DNA of 64,000 nt from Diaprepes abbreviatus (taxonomy: Eukaryota; Arthropoda; Insecta; Coleoptera; Curculionidae): positions 5,550,501 to 5,614,500 of the forward strand of contig JASJET010000187.1 in NCBI GenBank assembly GCA_034092305.1, given 5' to 3'. This document shows positions 21,634-33,014 of the stretch, in pieces. The notes below the pieces were generated by a model, which was given only the letters and a program-made list of their open reading frames with translations, searched no databases and had not been told where the DNA came from. How positions within the stretch are numbered: the stretch's first letter is position 1; each line of letters begins with the position of its first letter. A program made the position numbers and the translations under genes.

Positions 21634-22440
21634 CTATTTTATCAGGTCACGAAGGGCGTAGCTACATCTGTTCCCAGCTTGGATCCTATTGTTTATTTCT
21701 TGTGATCCGTTATTATCTTCAGTTATTGTTGTTCCAAGATACTTAAATTCTCTGACGCGCTCAAAGTTGTAGTCGTCGATGGTGATGTTCTGTTCAATTC
21801 TGTCTCTGTTTCGAATATTGCGGCTTGTGTACATATATTTAGTTTTGTTTTCATTTATTTGTAGCCCCATCTTCTCTGCTTCCTTCTCGAACCTGATGAA
21901 AGTTTCCTTCATTTTTATTCTTGTGTTTTCTATTAGATCTACATCGTCTGCAAATGCCAGCAGTAAGTTTGGTTCTTCTCGATGGAATATGGAAGTCGGT
22001 GTATCAATTCTTGCATTTCTGATTATGTGTTCTAAAGCTACGTTGAAGAGTTGTGGTGAGAGTACATCTCCCTGCTTCAGTCCATTGTTAATCTCAAATG
22101 TCTCCGAGTACTGTTGCCCAACTCTTACCTTACATCGTAGTCCTTTCATACTCATCCGTATCAAGTTGACTAGTTTGTTAGGAAAGCCAAGTTCTTGCAT
22201 CGCTGTCCACAGTGTCATCCGGCATACTCTATCGAAAGCCTGTTTAAAGTCTATGAACATCTGATGAAGCTCTCGATCGAACTCCCAGCATTTTTCCATT
22301 ATTTGTTTTATAGTGAATATTTGGTCAACAGTAGATCGGCCGGGTCTGAATCCGCATTGATACTGTCCAATGATTTCTTCTGTGTACGATTTGGTTCTTT
22401 CTAACAGAATAACACCTTTTTTGTGAATTGGTACGATAAC
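21634..22440 (-). pseudogene. RTE LINE reverse transcriptase core
   Basis: The same frame resumes after TAA 22444-22446 with GVIVPIHKKG. It then jumps directly to SYTEEIIGQYQCGFRPGRST: about 25-30 residues normally found between them (the YRGISLLN-type block) are absent, an internal deletion. The catalytic FADDVDLIENT lies at about 21,936-21,960; KQAFDRVCR holds the first Asp. The frame ends at 21,634, after which MYGSETWTITK and downstream pieces continue to about 21,150. Confidence 0.88.
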
Positions 22441-22443
22441 ACC

Positions 22444-24240
22444 TTATTTCCATTCGTCTGGCATTGTTTCTTCCTGCCAAATACCTTGAATTAGCTTGTA
22501 TATAGATCTGTATAGTGCTTCCCCTCCGTGCTTCAGACACTCTGCGGGTATACTATCGCTGCCTGGGGCTTTATTATTTTTAAGTTTTTTAATTGCTTGG
22601 GTTACTTCTTCATATGTCGGGCAATGGTCTTCTATTTCAGTTATATGTACCTCTATATTTGATGTATTCGTGCTAGCTCCACAGTTTAGCAGTTGGCAGA
22701 AGTATTCCTTCCAGGTTTTTAAGGTTTCCTTGTCATTAGTAATAAGCTCTTTGCTGTCTTTTTCAAGGAAGTTTCCTGTTCTTGCTTGGTACCCTGCTTT
22801 TATACTAGAGACTTCTCTAAAGAATTGTCTTGCTTTGTTGTTCTTCCGATTTTCTTCTATTTCTCTGATTATTTGTTCCTGGTAATCCTTCTTTTTCCTT
22901 TTCATTAGTTTTCTTGTCTGTGTTCTAGTATATTTGAACCGTTCAATATTTTTGTCTGCTGGATTTTGTAGCATGTCTCTTCTAGTTAGGTTTCTTTCTT
23001 CTATGGATTTCCGGCAATCGTCATCGAACCATTTTTTTGTTGATCTCTTTTTGTTACCCAGGATTTCATTAGATACGCTTGTCAAAGTTGATTTTATATT
23101 CTTCCAAGTCGAGGCTATGTTGTTACTTTCTTCTGTCTGTTTCAGTTTCATTTGTATAGCGTTTTGAAATTTCTCCTCTGTCTCCTTATTCTGCAGAATT
23201 TCTGTATTCCATGTGGTTGCTGGCGTATTCTTGTGGGTTTTTTGGGACGCTATTCTTGTTCTTACCTTCGTTCTTACAAGGAAATGATCCGTGTCTCTAT
23301 CCGCCCCTCTTAGGCTTCTCACGTCTAAGCAGTTACTACCTCTTCTGGCATCTACTAAGACGTGATCGATCTGATTTCTTGTGACACCGTCATTAGAGAC
23401 CCACGTTTCTTTGTGTATTTTCTTATGTTCGAACATTTTAGATTTTATTAGCAGGTTGTGAGATGTTGCAAAGTCTATTAGCCTTGTTCCATTATCATTA
23501 CTGACCTCATGGAGACTATGGTTACCTATTGTTGGTCTATATGCTGTTTCCTTGCCAACTTTCGCATTGAAATCCCCGAAGATAATATGCATGTCCTGTT
23601 TGGGGAGATTATTTGTTAATTCTTCCAGTTTTTCAAAGAAGTTGTCTTTTATTTGCTCTTCCTTTTCCTCTGTCGGTGCATGGGCGGCAATTAGAGAGTA
23701 GTTATGCAGCTGTCCTCTTAATCTGATGTAGCAGAGCCACTCATTAACCGGTTTGAAGGTCATGACTGACCCCACAAGACTCTCCTTGACTATGAAACCA
23801 GTGTCGAATTGATGTTCCCGTTCTCTTCCACTGAAAAATATGACAGATTTACTAGTTTTCATTGTGCCTTCTCCAGTCCATCTAATCTCTTGTAAAGCAG
23901 TTATGTCCATGTTTCTAGATTCAAGTTCTTTGACCACTTGGGTTAGGGCTCCAGGCCGATATAAGCTTAATACGTTCCAGGTTCCCATATTCATTGTCCT
24001 TTGTCGTCGCTTTTGTCGTCTTGAAAGATCCGTCCTTGTCCGAGGCATGTGTTTCGTTTTCATAACTAATTGCTTTTTACAAGGAGGAATAGTTAGTCCC
24101 TCGCTTAACCCTCCTCCTTTCTCATCGTGGACTTGGGACCAGGCAATGGCATACTGTACAGTAGTAAATACTGCTATTTTTTGTAAAAAAATACTTTGAT
24201 GTGCTTTTTTTTTAATAATAAACATTATGTTTTTCACCAA
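22444..24240 (-). pseudogene. RTE LINE endonuclease and start of reverse transcriptase
   Basis: 598-codon frame. The conserved part starts at MGTWNVLSLYRPGALTQVVK (about 23,990), the usual start of RTE endonucleases (first catalytic Asn region). Then come ALQEIRW, LIAAHAPTEEKEEQ, IIFGDFNAKVGKET (Asp/Asn pair) and RGADRDTDHFLVRTK (catalytic Asp-His). An unstructured basic linker leads to LKNNKAPGSDSIPAECLKHG, the RT entry motif, ending at MPDEWK followed by TAA. The residues upstream of MGTWNV show no conserved features. Confidence 0.9.
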
Positions 24241-24894
24241 AATTGTTTTTTTTTCTAATAGTAGATATATCTAGGAAAAAATTTGATTTATTTTAGAAGG
24301 TCTAACAGCTTTAGTTTATTGTATGGCAGCTATAAGCGTCTTCTGCCCTAGTGTGAGCCAACGCCTGCCTTACTATGGCTATGGTATTTTATGTAAATAC
24401 TTCATATTTTCGGTCGCTACTGATTTGATATTATTATAGGCTCGTATACTGGTTTCTGATTTAATTGCTACTGATTGGTTTGCTTGATTGCTTGAATTAA
24501 AGCATATGAGTACTTTCAAAAAAAGGGAAATAAATATTACCTCTAACTAAAATCTCTCCTGTGAAAATGGGACCGTATATTAAAAGAAATCATAAATTTT
24601 CTTCCAAAAGAAAGAAATATCAAATTTTAAACTATTGTTTATACTCCATTGTAACGAGGCTGTTAAAGGATGTTGGGGTTGATTTAAAAGAATAAAGAAT
24701 TCAATGATGATATGAGCTTTAATTAATATATGTAGCTTAACGAGTTGAAATCGAATTACTATAATTTACAATTTTTAAATATTATTATACAAATAAAATA
24801 ATAAATAATTATCTGAACATATTATACAATATTTAGCTAAATTTTAAGGACTAAGACAAAATTGAATACATTAATTTACTATGCGTAATGTCAA

Positions 24895-24898
<4 letters not shown>
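24241..24898. other. No gene seen
   Basis: AT-rich spacer upstream of the LINE. No coding or terminal repeat recognised. Confidence 0.5.

Positions 24899-24961
<63 letters not shown>
24899..24961. repeat. (TA)n microsatellite
   Basis: About 31 uninterrupted TA/AT units. Confidence 0.98.
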
Positions 24962-24965
<4 letters not shown>

Positions 24966-25449
24966 TATTTTCCGACATAAAATAAATTTAATTAATTAAT
25001 AAATATATAAAGTCAATTTTGCCCTTTATGTCCTTATAAAAAAGTAATAAAAAAGTTTGTACCAATACTAGTATCGATCACAATATTAATTATTTAGAAC
25101 AAATAGCGTAGCCAGAATCAAAATCGTTTTTTACATTTATTTCTTCAACATTTTGGAATTTTTCTCTAGCTACGCTATTATATACAGAGCGTTCTTTTTA
25201 AAAATTTCCTCCTAGTTCTTCAATGTGAAGGTGATGCCAATAAAATCCGTTTATTTGTTCATATTTTATGACATAGGTTTAGACTATTACTGAAACTTAG
25301 AAGTGCAGTGATCATATCTATATAAGGTGTCCCGTTAGTAATGGTACACAGAACAAGAAGATCCCGTACGCAAACACAATGCAATTTAGTTTTTTTAATG
25401 AGAATAATTTTGTATTTCGGATTCGGCTATCGTTTTTTTTTATGAAACG
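24962..25449. other. No gene seen
   Basis: AT-rich spacer. GGTGTCCCGTTAGTAATGG near 25,327 resembles the ends of common insect DNA transposons, but no partner end was found. Confidence 0.4.
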
Positions 25450-25755
25450 TAATTCTATTCATAGTTTTATTGTTAGTTGTAGAGGGAACCACCTACGGTA
25501 TTGCGCGTATCTTTAAAACGTCATAACTTTTTTGCTACATAGTGTATCTTTCTCTTTATAATAAAAAAAACTGTTTTTTATCCGTTCTACAGTAACATAC
25601 TTTGTAAATATAGCTACAAATAAATATTTCGGAAAAACAGGTTTCTTATTAAGAAAAAATACTCTAAAGCTTAATGAAGTTGTGATGTTTAAAAAATGCA
25701 CAATATCGTAGGTGGCGCCGTCAACAACTAATAGTAAAACTATGAATAAAATTCA
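25450..25755. mobile_element. Palindromic MITE with about 53-bp inverted repeats
   Basis: The left arm at 25,451-25,503 (ATTCATAGTTTTATTGTTAG ... CCACCTACGG) matches the reverse complement of 25,702-25,754 with few differences. The interior has no coding. No clear target duplication seen. Confidence 0.75.
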
Positions 25756-28244
25756 AATGTTTTCTTTGTAAGAAATCCTCATTAGCCAAATTTTTTAATC
25801 TTTTTAATTAATTTAAAATAAGTTTGGATAAATCGCAATAGTTTTGTGTAAGAATTTGCTATTATTCTATGTACAATTACTTATGGAAAACTCTGTATAA
25901 AGCTATTCATTATTATCAACAAAAATACTTTGAAAAGTTTAAGTGTAGGGACGGAGGAGTACGCCTCCTGTCAAAGATGTTTCAATAAATGTAATTCCTT
26001 TATATAGTCTTGCAAGTATGTTGAATGCGCTGTGACAAATTTTAAAATGAACACTCTGTAGAAACACAGAATAACTCATTTCTTTAGGAGTGTAGGTTTT
26101 GGCTGAGTGTTATTCTGTGTAACGAGAATTAAGGCCATAGAATTTTATATACCACCTTATAAAATAAAAATGTTTTCAAATGCGAAATAAATAAATATAC
26201 TTATGGTTTACGGGAACATTTTGAAAAATTCTTATTTCGATTTTTTCTCAGGCGCATTTTCATTTTTTCGGAGGATTACATCAGAAATGGATCTTGGAGC
26301 AAAGGTCAAAAAATGAATGAAAAAGGAACAAATAACTTTTATAATAAGTCATTGAAGGGGTCATTTCTTCTTGTATCTAGTAAAAAAAATTATTTTTGTT
26401 ACATTTTCTGAAAAAACACCAATTTGAAAATGCACTGCTTAAATTTTAAATTAATTCGATGAAAATCGACGAAAGTGCAAGCCACTGAATTGTATCCTGT
26501 GTGCCAAAATGTTCTACAACAGCATTGTTTGAGAAACAGCGTTAGTAGGTGGGGTTAAATGGCAGTTGCGTACAGAAAAAAAGGCCTTCATTATACTGCA
26601 GGACACCATCCGTGTAGACGACATTCCTATACAATTTATTTTTAGCAAATATAAATACTTATTGCCATGTTTTATGAGTCTGGAATTGATTAATGGAAGT
26701 AAAAAAATACTTTATTTAAGTACAAAAACTTTCTTTCAAAACACTATCTTTTAAACCATTGACCACGGTTTTTCAAGAACCATTGAATCGAATTCTTTCC
26801 AATTTTGTAGACTTAGCTTTTTTTAATATTAAAAGCGCTTCTGATTTGAGGCATTGTTCTCCATTTTCCCTTATTTTTTGTTTACTTTAAACCAACCTCC
26901 GTGCTGCAATGGCGGTCACCGCATATCGAGATTTTGAAATCGCTATGGGATAACTTCCAGATATTTTTCAATGAGTTATGTATATGTATAAAGTCCTCTA
27001 TGGCATCTGTCTACCTGTCTATCTGGGCACGATTATTTCAGTAACTATTGGACCGATTTTATTCTGGTTTTACTAATGGATACGGTATTTTACAAAGAAG
27101 GTTTAGGTGTGTTATTTATAGATATTTCTAATAAATTTCGGAAAAAAATTAATCGTTGAGCAGGCGTCTTAACATGCGTTAAGTAAACGAAAAGTTAAAC
27201 AGTAATATAACAATAATTTTCCTGTGAGGCCGGAGAGGATCGTCGGTATGATATAAAATAAAATGCTAGATCTAAAAAAGCATCTAAAATTTAAATAAAA
27301 TAATCTATAAATGACCCTTTTTGAAAGTCTAACCAGACATTCTCCTTAATTTCGGCAAGAAGTACTGACATCTGAGTCAAAACAAGACATACTTTCATCT
27401 GCTATAATTTTCTTACTTCCTTATCCTAACAAAGACCGTCTGTTGATTTACTGAATAAAAATTCCTTATAATTTGGAGAAGTTGTTCTATAACACGTCAT
27501 AATTTTTATAAGTGGCATATTATTTTAAGGCCGAGTGTGATATATTTCATAAGCACCTTACGAATGGCAATTAAGTTGTAGACTTAAATATTTACTTACA
27601 ACTGAACTCTCAAATCCTTTACAAATAGAAATGTGAAAGTATTCCAACAAAACTATGCATCTTCAGGTTTATTCAAATTCAACCTGAATAGGGGTAACGT
27701 GCGGTAAATCCAAGTAGGTAATGGTACACGAGACTTACTAATTACTTTATTTGAGTAAGTAATTAATTAGTAATGAATTTATCACAAATTATTTTGTTTT
27801 AAATATATCGAACTCAAAAAATCACACTAAAAAGAAAAAAAGTAAATATTGCAATTAATTTCACGATAATAGCTTATTTAGTTACTACCGTTTTGAAGTC
27901 GGTGCCGAAGTATTTGGGTGGATTATTTTTAAATCAATTCTAGGTCGAGTGGTGTTCTTCCCATACTATTTATATAGGTTTTCATTTTAGTTTAATTTTT
28001 CTGTCGTAGTAAGGAGTATTTTGGTGTACCTCTCTATTTTTTATACATTTTAAATGTGACGTCGACTTAAATAAGTAAGTTTGCAGTTATTAGTTTATTT
28101 TTTATGTTTTAGTGTATTTTCTTGAAATTCGTTTAACAAAATAAATATATTTCATTATTTTTAGTTTGAATTAGTCTTTAAAATGAGTAGGCCGAATTAT
28201 AATGTTGCACTTGCATTTTAACTTTCTTGCAATAAACCTGTCGT
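25756..28244. other. No gene seen; hairpins and dispersed-repeat pieces
   Basis: A small perfect hairpin ACACAGAATAAC ... GTTATTCTGTGT lies at about 26,054-26,120. CTGTCTACCTGTCTATCTGG near 27,008 begins a stretch that resembles a widespread insect repeat. At about 27,890-28,110 a diverged copy of the hairpin of the transposon family at 19,903-20,150 is visible (GAAGTCGGTGCCGAAG ... GACGTCGACTTAA). No coding. Confidence 0.45.
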
Positions 28245-28450
28245 GTAGATATTTTTACACGATCCCCTTATGAGTCCTCCCTACAACATGATAGAATTCC
28301 AATCAAAATATCTCATGCCTGTCAAAGAGCAAAAAATTTTCTCCTCCCGACGTAAACTAAGCGTGGCAATATTTTTACGGAATCTCCTTGTGAGTAACTT
28401 CTATAGTATACGGGAAACAACATCAAAATATCTCACTAATACTCAAAGTT
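28245..28450. repeat. Degenerate tandem dimer, period about 118 bp
   Basis: TTTTTACACGATCCCCTTATGAG (28,252) and TTTTTACGGAATCTCCTTGTGAG (28,371) begin two units; both later contain ATCAAAATATCTCA. They adjoin the left inverted arm of the next element. Confidence 0.55.
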
Positions 28451-28454
28451 ATGT

Positions 28455-31080
28455 TTGCAGAAACAATAAGTGTACTAACGTGCATAGGGGACAGCTGGCT
28501 AAAATATTTTCAAGATGGCGGTACTTCCGGTTATACAAGAAGTAGATGTCAATTTGCTTATTTTAAACGGAATACCCTATATGTTATTGCATTCTTGATT
28601 TCTACGTAAAATTCTAGACATATTTTATATATAATGTTCTATACTTAAGTCTCACCGTTTTGGACATATTTAAATTTTTGTGTCAAAAATTACGTTTGTG
28701 AATCAAAACATAACTATAAATTTTTCCTATAAGGAAGCCTTTATTATTTAATTTCGGTTAGTTTTCTTGTAGACGAAGATCAACTTTAGTAGTCCTTTTA
28801 TGATATTTTGAAAATTATTAGTACAGAGTGGTCAAAAAAGAAGAATAAAAATATATTTAAAAAAATTGTCAAAAGTGAATTTTTTTCAAATAGAAAGCAC
28901 TTATTTTTATAATTTTATCACATTAAAAAATAAAAATAAAGGTAACTTTGTATAAGGTTTTATATTCCAAAAATTTGTAATTTTCAAAATATCGGCAATT
29001 CAACATTTTCCTATTGTAAAAATGCTATACAGCTTTTAAGTTTTGTTATTAGTTGGCCATGACGGCGAGGCGTGGCGAAAATAAAACAATTAAACCCTAC
29101 AGAATAGTCACTATTCTTTGCCATTTGATATTCATTAATAATAATCATGCGGGGGCGATTAAATTACACGCACGAAGATTATTTAAACTTACTTATTATT
29201 TATGGAAAATATGAAAGAGTTATTTCAAGAACATGAGATACATTCGCGATATCCGATGAAATAGAAACCAACACTACCAACTGTTAAAAAGATTATAAAA
29301 AATTTCAAGAACCTTGGATCTATAAAAGCTAAAAGAAATAGAAATAAACCAGTTGTTAATAAAATAAAGTTACAAAAATTATTTGAGTAAATGTTCAAAT
29401 TGACGCCCAGGAACTCTTCATGGGTGGCTCTTCTTATTGTCTGAGGATTAAGTTCTACAAATGCTATTCTGACGCGCTACATGCAATCTTCCATTTATTT
29501 TTGATTGTCCCCCAAATAAAAAAATCAAGTATTGTTAGGTATCCATTGATCATAAAACAAGTTTGGCAGATGATTGTTAACTAAATGACTATTATGTGGA
29601 GGCGCGCCATCATGTTGATCTCTATGATCAGCCAGCGGCAAGTTATCTAAATAGTTCACTTCCAAATTTCTTAAGTTGTCGAAGTAGCGCTCACGTATAA
29701 GTTAAAACACGTATTTTTTATTTAGAAGTCTGCAAAAATGGCTAACTTACCATTCAAATTATTATATTTCTTATAGCACAATACATGTTAAACTGTCAAG
29801 ACTCTTGAAAATTGAATTCTCTAAATGGATGTATGTCTGAGTCGCTCGAATAGTGGGAATTGCGTCGACTAAACAATCCATTTCTTGTGAATTTGGCTTT
29901 ATCCGATCAAATAATATTATCCAAAAAAAAAACAACATTTTCTTATGACCGAAGTAAAATAAATTAACAGAACTCTACTCTTTGTGGAAAATCAGTGCCT
30001 TTTAAATGTTGTACTATGGAATATACATAGGGATAAAAATTGTGTTTCCATAAAATCCTTAAAACTGATGTTTGAGATAATCCAGACTCTAATGCGACTT
30101 GCCTTGTAGATAATGTCGGATATGCGGCGAAATATCCTAAAATTGTAATTTCAGTATTTTCATTATTAACAACTGGTTTATTTCTATTTCTTTTTGCTTT
30201 TAAGAATTCAAAGTTCTTGAAGTTTTCTACAATCCTTGTAACAGTTGTTGGTGTTGGCATGTTTCTACAGATATCAGATCGCGAATGTATCGCATGTTCT
30301 TGAAATAACTCTATCACATTCTCCATAAATAATAAATAAGTTTAGATAATCTTCGTGCGTGTAATTTAATCCCACGGCATGACTATTATTAATGAATGTC
30401 AAATGGCAAGAAATAGTGACAATTCTGTAGGGTTCGATTGTTTTATTTTCGCTATGCCCCGCCGTCATGGCCAACTAATAAAAAAATTTAAAAGTTGTAT
30501 CATATTTACAATAGAAAAATGTTGAATTGCCAATATTTTGAAAACTACAAATTTTTGGAATAGACAACCTTATAAAAAATTACCCTTATTTTTAATGCTT
30601 AATATAATAAAGTTATAAAAATAGGTGCTTTCTATTTGAAAAAATTGACTTTTGACGATTTTTTACATGTAATTTTTATTCTTTTTTGACCACTCGGTAC
30701 TAATAATTTTCAAAATATCATAAAAAGACTACTAAAGTCGATCTTCGTCTATAAGAAAACTAACCTAAATTAAATTATAATTGACTTTCTTGACTTTCTT
30801 ATAGGAAAATTTTAGAGTTAACTTTTGACCCGCAAACGTCATTTTTGACATAAAAATTTAAATATGTCCAAAACGGCGAGACTTAACTATAGAACATTAT
30901 ACATAAAATATGTCTAGAATTTTACGTAGAAATCAAAAGTGCAATAATATATAGGGTGTTGCATTTAAAATAAGCAAGTTGACATTTACTTCCGGTATAA
31001 CCGGAAGTGCCTCCATTTTTAAAATATTTTATGTAGGTATACATCATGCACATTAGTACACTGTCGTTACAGTTTTCCCA
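28455..31080 (-). mobile_element. DNA transposon with inverted arms of about 900 bp
   Basis: The left arm at about 28,455-29,362 is an imperfect reverse complement of about 30,163-31,080. Both arms include CTTCCGGTTATA, the phrase ACGTAGAAATCAA (one strand), the GACCACTC...AGTACTAATAATTTTCAAAATATCAT block and, unusually, the transposase N-terminal coding. The single-copy middle (29,363-30,162) carries the rest of the transposase on the minus strand. The right arm abuts a (TA)n tract. It resembles mariner/IS630-group elements with a DUF4817-type N-terminus. Confidence 0.78.
29390..30474 (-). pseudogene. IS630/mariner-group transposase with DUF4817-type N-terminus
   Basis: Minus strand: NYTHEDYLNLFIIYGE (about 30,330-30,375) starts the N-terminal helix-turn-helix. 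ORF 29964-30326 continues with TVTRIVENFKNFEFLKAKR, YPTLSTRQVALESGLSQTS, VLRILWKHNFYPY and GTDFPQRVEFC. Further pieces in other frames include DQHDGAPPHN (about 29,600-29,630), the second catalytic Asp motif, and a C-terminal segment to about 29,390. The frame between 30,326 and 30,340 is broken, and stops occur in the catalytic part. A second, more damaged N-terminal copy sits on the plus strand at about 29,160-29,362. Confidence 0.75.
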
Positions 31081-31094
31081 CAATCGATAAATAA

Positions 31095-31236
<142 letters not shown>

Positions 31237-31239
31237 GAA

Positions 31240-31703
31240 TAGTTTGGTTATTCCGGGTTTCAATCCGTTCGTTCAAAAAATCGTTTTCACGACGTTTCGC
31301 CAAAATCTCATTTGGCATTTTCAAGTGCGGTTCGTCTCGTTACTCGCTGAGAACTGATGGTGGCCTCTGAAGAATTTCGAGTTTTGTTTAGTTGGCTCGC
31401 TGCCTGATTGGGTGGGCGGCTTCGTGGGCTCCTCCCCTCTCCCGAGTGCGATATATTTTGTTCTTGTATGCAGGTCTCTCGTGTACTAGTTGATTTTTGT
31501 TGTTTTCTTTCTTGATTTTTTATTAATGTTTTCCATGTAGATGAAAAATTTATAGCATCGTCTCGTTTATTTAGCTGTCCCGCTTTTTCGATTTCTAGGG
31601 CCTCTCTTATGACGCGTACCTTGTAGTTCTGTACTGGTGCTATTTCTTTTGTTTTTTCGAAATCGATGGTATGTCCGGTTATTTGGTGATGTTGAAATAG
31701 GCA
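31240..31703 (-). mobile_element. Inverted 3' fragment of a Penelope-like element
   Basis: The minus-strand translation from FQHHQITGHT through RRTALENAK is residue-for-residue the same as the 3' part of the plus copy at 32,455-32,843, about 131 residues. The 3' untranslated part, with GCGAAACGTC, is also shared. The break at about 31,703-31,709 is a head-to-head junction with the plus copy. Confidence 0.92.
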
Positions 31704-31874
31704 CTGCAAAAGGCACCTTTAAAACCAAAATTTTGGAAACGCTATGTCGATGATATTTTTATAATATGGCCACATGGAAAAGAACACCTGGACGATTTCC
31801 TCATATATCTTAACAATATCCACCACAGAATCCAATTCACGCTAGAAATCGAACAAGAAAAGAAACTTCCTTTT

Positions 31875-32843
31875 TTGGACCTGCTATTAACTAGGAAACT
31901 CAACAACACCTTGGGTTTCAGCGTATATCGGAAACCCACACATACTGACCGATATCTCAATGCAGCGTCACATCATCATCCCTCTCAAAAGCAGGCAGTA
32001 GTCAACACATTAATATCAAGGTCTCTCCGCCTAACAGAACCTGACACGAAACAAGACGAAATAAGACACATTTCAACAGCTCTAGAACGGAATGGTTTCT
32101 CACAAGCAGACATAAACAAAGCCATAAAAAGACAAGAAAAGACTACAACAAAGACCAAAGACCAAGACCAAACAAGGAACAAAGCCATAATACCATATAT
32201 AAAAGGAATAACAGACAGAATCGGAAGAATCTTAAGAAAACACAACATACAGCCCATATTTAAACCACAAAAAACAATAGCCAACATCCTGGGAAATCCC
32301 AAAGACAAGACCAACCTTGAAAATCATGGCGTTTACAGCATTCCATGTGCAGATTGTCATCAAACTTATATAGGACAAACAAACAGGCGCATATCAGCAA
32401 GAATCCAAGAACATAAAAATAGCCTCAAAAACAAACAGACAACCTCAGCCCTATTTCAACATCACCAAATAACCGGACATACCATCGATTTCGAAAAAAC
32501 AAAAGAAATAGCACCAGTACAGAACTACAAGGTACGCGTCATAAGAGAGGCCCTAGAAATCGAAAAAGCGGGACAGCTAAATAAACGAGACGATGCTATA
32601 AATTTTTCATCTACATGGAAAACATTAATAAAAAATCAAGAAAGAAAACAACAAAAATCAACTAGTACACGAGAGACCTGCATACAAGAACAAAATATAT
32701 CGCACTCGGGAGAGGGGAGGAGCCCACGAAGCCGCCCACCCAATCAGGCAGCGAGCCAACTAAACAAAACTCGAAATTCTTCAGAGGCCACCATCAGTTC
32801 TCAGCGAGTAACGAGACGAACCGCACTTGAAAATGCCAAATGA
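31875..32843 (+). CDS. Penelope-like RT C-terminal part and GIY-YIG endonuclease
   Basis: 322 codons from an internal ATG. In order: the end of the RT domain (FLDLLLTRK is just upstream, YRKPTHTDRY), a charged linker (KRQEKTTTKTKDQDQTRN), a thumb-like region with IPYIKGITDRIGRILRKHNI, then the GIY-YIG nuclease (residues ~155-245: VYSIPCADC, YIGQTNRRISARIQEH, HTIDFEKTKEIAP, REALEIEK) and a basic unstructured tail. The nuclease has Tyr, Arg and Glu in the expected places, so it could be active. The 5' RT motifs are lost by truncation, so the element is not autonomous. Confidence 0.9.
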   Translation: MDLLLTRKLNNTLGFSVYRKPTHTDRYLNAASHHHPSQKQAVVNTLISRSLRLTEPDTKQDEIRHISTALERNGFSQADINKAIKRQEKTTTKTKDQDQTRNKAIIPYIKGITDRIGRILRKHNIQPIFKPQKTIANILGNPKDKTNLENHGVYSIPCADCHQTYIGQTNRRISARIQEHKNSLKNKQTTSALFQHHQITGHTIDFEKTKEIAPVQNYKVRVIREALEIEKAGQLNKRDDAINFSSTWKTLIKNQERKQQKSTSTRETCIQEQNISHSGEGRSPRSRPPNQAASQLNKTRNSSEATISSQRVTRRTALENAK

Positions 32844-32860
32844 GATTTTGGCGAAACGTC
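32835..32860 (+). ncRNA. Hammerhead-like core in the PLE 3' region, uncertain
   Basis: GCCAAA (32,835-32,840) pairs with TTTGGC (32,847-32,852), followed by GAAAC and GTC (to 32,860). This is the order stem II, GAAA, cleavage-like GUC of hammerhead ribozymes, which Penelope-like elements carry in their repeats. The upstream CUGANGA box is degenerate here (CTTGAAAA), so cleavage is doubtful. The inverted copy has it at about 31,290-31,315. Confidence 0.35.
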
Positions 32861-32943
32861 GTGAAAACGATTTTTTGAACGAACGGATTGAAACCCGGAA
32901 TAACCAAACTATTCATTCTACCATCCGTGAAAATCTACGATAT

Positions 32944-33010
<67 letters not shown>
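32944..33010. repeat. (TA)n microsatellite
   Basis: About 33 TA units, right boundary of the Penelope-like insertion. Confidence 0.98.

Positions 33011-33014
<4 letters not shown>

Larger units (their letters stand above)
21118..24240 (-). mobile_element. RTE-clade LINE, nearly full length but dead
   Basis: Minus-strand element. The apurinic-type endonuclease and the start of RT lie in one frame (22444-24240), then RT continues (21634-22440) and the C-terminal region spans 21,150-21,600. The 3' end is a (TAAG)n tail, read as ACTTACTTACTTACTT at 21,123-21,140 on the plus strand, typical of RTE elements. Breaks: TAA at 22444-22446, a deletion inside RT just after it, and a frameshift near 21,440. 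Confidence 0.9.
31709..32935 (+). mobile_element. Penelope-like element, 5' truncated, recently inserted
   Basis: An open plus-strand frame without a start codon runs from about 31,709 to 32,843. KFWKRYVDDIFIIW (about 31,725-31,765) is the RT active site. FLDLLLTRKLNNTLGFSVYR and YRKPTHTDRYLNAASHHHPS are the Penelope RT block, and VYSIPCADCHQTYIGQT with NRRISARIQEHK is the GIY-YIG endonuclease. No stop interrupts the frame to ENAK at 32,841. The 3' end meets (TA)n at 32,946. Together with the inverted partner this is a typical partial/inverted PLE arrangement. Confidence 0.93.

Noticed and set aside
21779..24199. Several plus-strand ORFs over the RTE LINE
   Set aside because: Shadows; the minus frames carry endonuclease and RT motifs.
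31742..32314. Minus-strand ORFs opposite the Penelope frame
   Set aside because: Shadows of the PLE coding strand.
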